64,000 nt of DNA from Acidobacteriota bacterium (GTDB taxonomy: Bacteria; Acidobacteriota; Thermoanaerobaculia; UBA5066): positions 1 to 64,000 of the forward strand of contig JAKOVQ010000015.1 of the NCBI GenBank assembly GCA_029781975.1. Direction: 5' to 3'. A program made the translations under genes and the position numbers. The notes beneath the pieces are model-generated. The model ran no database searches, had not been told where the DNA came from, and saw only the letters and a list, made by a program, of their open reading frames with translations. How positions within the stretch are numbered: the first letter of the stretch is position 1; every line of letters starts with the position of its first letter. Below, piece by piece: positions 62,637 to 64,000 of the stretch.

Positions 62637-63605
62637 GTGCCGACGACCGCACGCCGCGAGGCCCGCCGCGTCCTCGAGATCGAGGCCGCGGCGGTGCGGG
62701 GCCTCGTGGACGACCTCGACGAGGGCTTCGACGCCGCCGTCGCGCTCCTCAAGGGGAGCGCCGGCCGCGTCGTCGTCACCGGCATCGGCAAGAGCGGGAT
62801 CATCGGCCAGAAGATCGCCGCCACCCTCGCGTCGACAGGGACGGCGGCCTTCTTCCTCCACCCGGCGGAGGCGATCCACGGCGACCTCGGGATGATCCTC
62901 ACGGGCGACGTCGTCCTCGCCCTCTCCTACTCGGGCGAGACGGAGGAGGTCGTGGCCCTCCTCCCGCACGTCAAGAGGCGTGGAGCGGCGCTCGTGGCGA
63001 TGACGGGGAGCCGGGGCTCGACGCTCGCCCGCGGGGCCGACGTCGTCGTGGCGATCACGATCCGGGAGGAGGCCTGCCCGCTGAACCTCGCGCCCACCGC
63101 CTCCACGACGGCCCAGCTCGCGATGGGGGACGCCCTCGCGATGGCGCTCTCGGTGGAGAAGGGGTTCCGGCCGGAGGACTTCGCGGCCCTCCACCCCGGG
63201 GGCAAGCTCGGCAAGCGCTTCCTCCGCGTCTCGGACCTGATGCACACGGGCGAGAGCGTCCCGCTCGTTCCCCTGGACGCCCCGATGAGGGACGTGATCT
63301 ACGAGATGTCCAAGAAGCGGTTCGGGATCACCGGCGTCGTCGACGCGGCGGGGCGGCTCGCCGGGGTCGTCTCGGACGGCGACCTGAGGCGCCTCCTCGA
63401 GCGGGACTGTGAGAGGGCGTGGGGCGCGAACGCGGGAAGCGCCATGAACGCCGACCCCAAGACGATCGAGCCGTGGGCCTTCGCGACCGCCGCCCTCCTG
63501 ACGATGGAGGAGCGGAAGATCACGTCGCTCTTCATCCTCGACGGCGACGGGAAACCCCAGGGGATCCTCCACCTCCACGACCTCTGGGGGGTCGAGTCGA
63601 TCTGA
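62637..63605 (+). CDS. kdsD: arabinose-5-phosphate isomerase
   Basis: 322 aa from a GTG at 62637. An N-terminal SIS domain (residues about 35-175) has VTGIGKSGIIGQKIAATLASTGT, HPAEAIHGDLGMI, ALSYSGETEEVV and NLAPTASTTAQLAMGDALAMAL. HPGGKLGKR links to two CBS domains (about 200-255 and 265-320: DLMHTGESVPLVPLDAPM, FGITGVVDAAGRLAGVVSDGDLRR, ITSLFILDGDGKPQGILHLHDL). This is the KdsD/KpsF architecture. It isomerises ribulose-5-phosphate to arabinose-5-phosphate, the first step of Kdo synthesis. kdsC follows 36 nt downstream. A TAAGAT box and no SD indicate leaderless expression. Confidence 0.96.
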   Translation: MPTTARREARRVLEIEAAAVRGLVDDLDEGFDAAVALLKGSAGRVVVTGIGKSGIIGQKIAATLASTGTAAFFLHPAEAIHGDLGMILTGDVVLALSYSGETEEVVALLPHVKRRGAALVAMTGSRGSTLARGADVVVAITIREEACPLNLAPTASTTAQLAMGDALAMALSVEKGFRPEDFAALHPGGKLGKRFLRVSDLMHTGESVPLVPLDAPMRDVIYEMSKKRFGITGVVDAAGRLAGVVSDGDLRRLLERDCERAWGANAGSAMNADPKTIEPWAFATAALLTMEERKITSLFILDGDGKPQGILHLHDLWGVESI

Positions 63606-63627
63606 CCCGGGTCCCGCCCGGCTGTCG

Positions 63628-63633
63628 CATAAT
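63628..63633 (+). promoter_or_regulatory. leaderless-type -10 box (CATAAT) for kdsC
   Basis: CATAAT ends 8 nt before the ATG at 63642; only a marginal AGGA could serve as SD. Confidence 0.4.
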
Positions 63634-63641
63634 CGAGCAGG

Positions 63642-64000
63642 ATGCCTGCCGCCCCCATCGTCCCCGAAGACCTTCGGACGAAGCTCCTCCGGGTCCGGGG
63701 GATCGTCCTCGACGTCGACGGCGTCCTCACGGACGGCGCGCTCACGTTCGACGAGGACGGCCGGGAGCTGAAGTCGTTCGACGTCAAGGACGGCTTCGGG
63801 CTCGTCCTGATGCGCGACCTCGGCTACCGGATCGGCATCATCTCCAGCCGCTCGTCGCGCGTGGTGGCGCAGCGCTGCCGCGACCTGAAGATCCCCGAGG
63901 AGAACGTCCAGCAGGGGGAGATCGACAAGGTGACGGCGTTCGACCGGCTCCTCGCGCGGTGGGAGCTCGCGCCGCACGAGGTGGTCGCGGTCGGCGACGA
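63642..64000 (+). CDS. kdsC: 3-deoxy-D-manno-octulosonate 8-phosphate phosphatase, 3' end outside window
   Basis: The first 119 codons are visible; the frame is open to the window end. The HAD motif I is GIVLDVDGVLTDGALTFDEDG (nucleophile and acid/base Asp in DVDGVLTDG), followed by FDVKDGFGLVLMRDLGYRIGIISSRSSRVVAQRC (motif II Ser/Thr), the ENVQQGEIDK segment and AVGD of motif IV at the edge. It is a small tetrameric HAD phosphatase of the KdsC type that hydrolyses Kdo-8-P to Kdo, acting between KdsA and KdsB. It follows kdsD directly. Confidence 0.95.
   Translation, partial: MPAAPIVPEDLRTKLLRVRGIVLDVDGVLTDGALTFDEDGRELKSFDVKDGFGLVLMRDLGYRIGIISSRSSRVVAQRCRDLKIPEENVQQGEIDKVTAFDRLLARWELAPHEVVAVGD

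Overview
The window is a high-GC chromosomal segment from a Gram-negative (diderm) bacterium. All four Kdo genes (kdsA, kdsB, kdsD, kdsC), a LolA-type lipoprotein carrier and an Omp85-like barrel show an LPS-bearing outer membrane. The very high GC, the TMTC-like GT-C/TPR protein, the many orphan secreted proteins and the RHS proteins would fit an Acidobacteriota-like lineage (Thermoanaerobaculia or Holophagae type). This placement is inference; no rRNA or tRNA is present to fix it.

Layout. 1-9760 (minus strand): a truncated secreted BNR-repeat protein, then a six-gene cluster transcribed leftwards, pgpA - murB - manC - moxR - DUF58 - tgpA (phospholipid, peptidoglycan and GDP-mannose synthesis plus a MoxR/DUF58/transglutaminase module). 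9831-22223 (plus): recA; an unusual Omp85-like protein; purH, lolA and yajQ; a polyprenyl diphosphate synthase; a TPR protein; kdsB-pyrG and a small orphan. 22296-31209 (plus): eight tightly coupled genes, six of the junctions being overlaps of 1-4 bases. They encode a MoxR ATPase, an unknown protein, an HExxH-plus-VWA protein, two unknowns, a DegT-fold enzyme with the iron-sulfur and histidine signature of E1 sugar dehydrases, a HemW-like radical SAM protein and an epoxide-hydrolase-like protein. I regard this as the most interesting candidate system. A convergent PaaK/CapK-type ligase overlaps its end, and kdsA follows.

33.4-52.5 kb is an accessory island with visibly more mixed base composition. 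It holds two small secreted orphans (one ending in a tail with 12 cysteines), RHS/IS66/IS110 remnants, a compact secreted zincin toxin with a coupled partner gene, tandem tyrosine recombinases, a primase-helicase, an XRE regulator with palindromic operators, a membrane protein, a 1.5-kb palindrome-dense non-coding tract, and a giant RHS protein carrying SLH repeats with its own small partner gene. A ~140-bp structured repeat sits at the 3' end of both toxin/partner pairs.

52.5-64 kb returns to the core chromosome: ygbA-like protein, membrane protein, MFS exporter, two GT-C-type membrane proteins, a GntR/YtrA regulator with its ABC transporter, and kdsD and kdsC.

A window-wide regulatory theme is that many genes (manC, kdsA, kdsB, kdsC, kdsD, the ligase, the MFS gene, both GT-C genes, the zincin toxin) lack a Shine-Dalgarno sequence. 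Each instead has a TANNNT-like -10 box 5-8 nt before the start codon, which is the signature of leaderless transcription. Downstream genes within operons are joined mainly by GTGA/ATGA overlaps.
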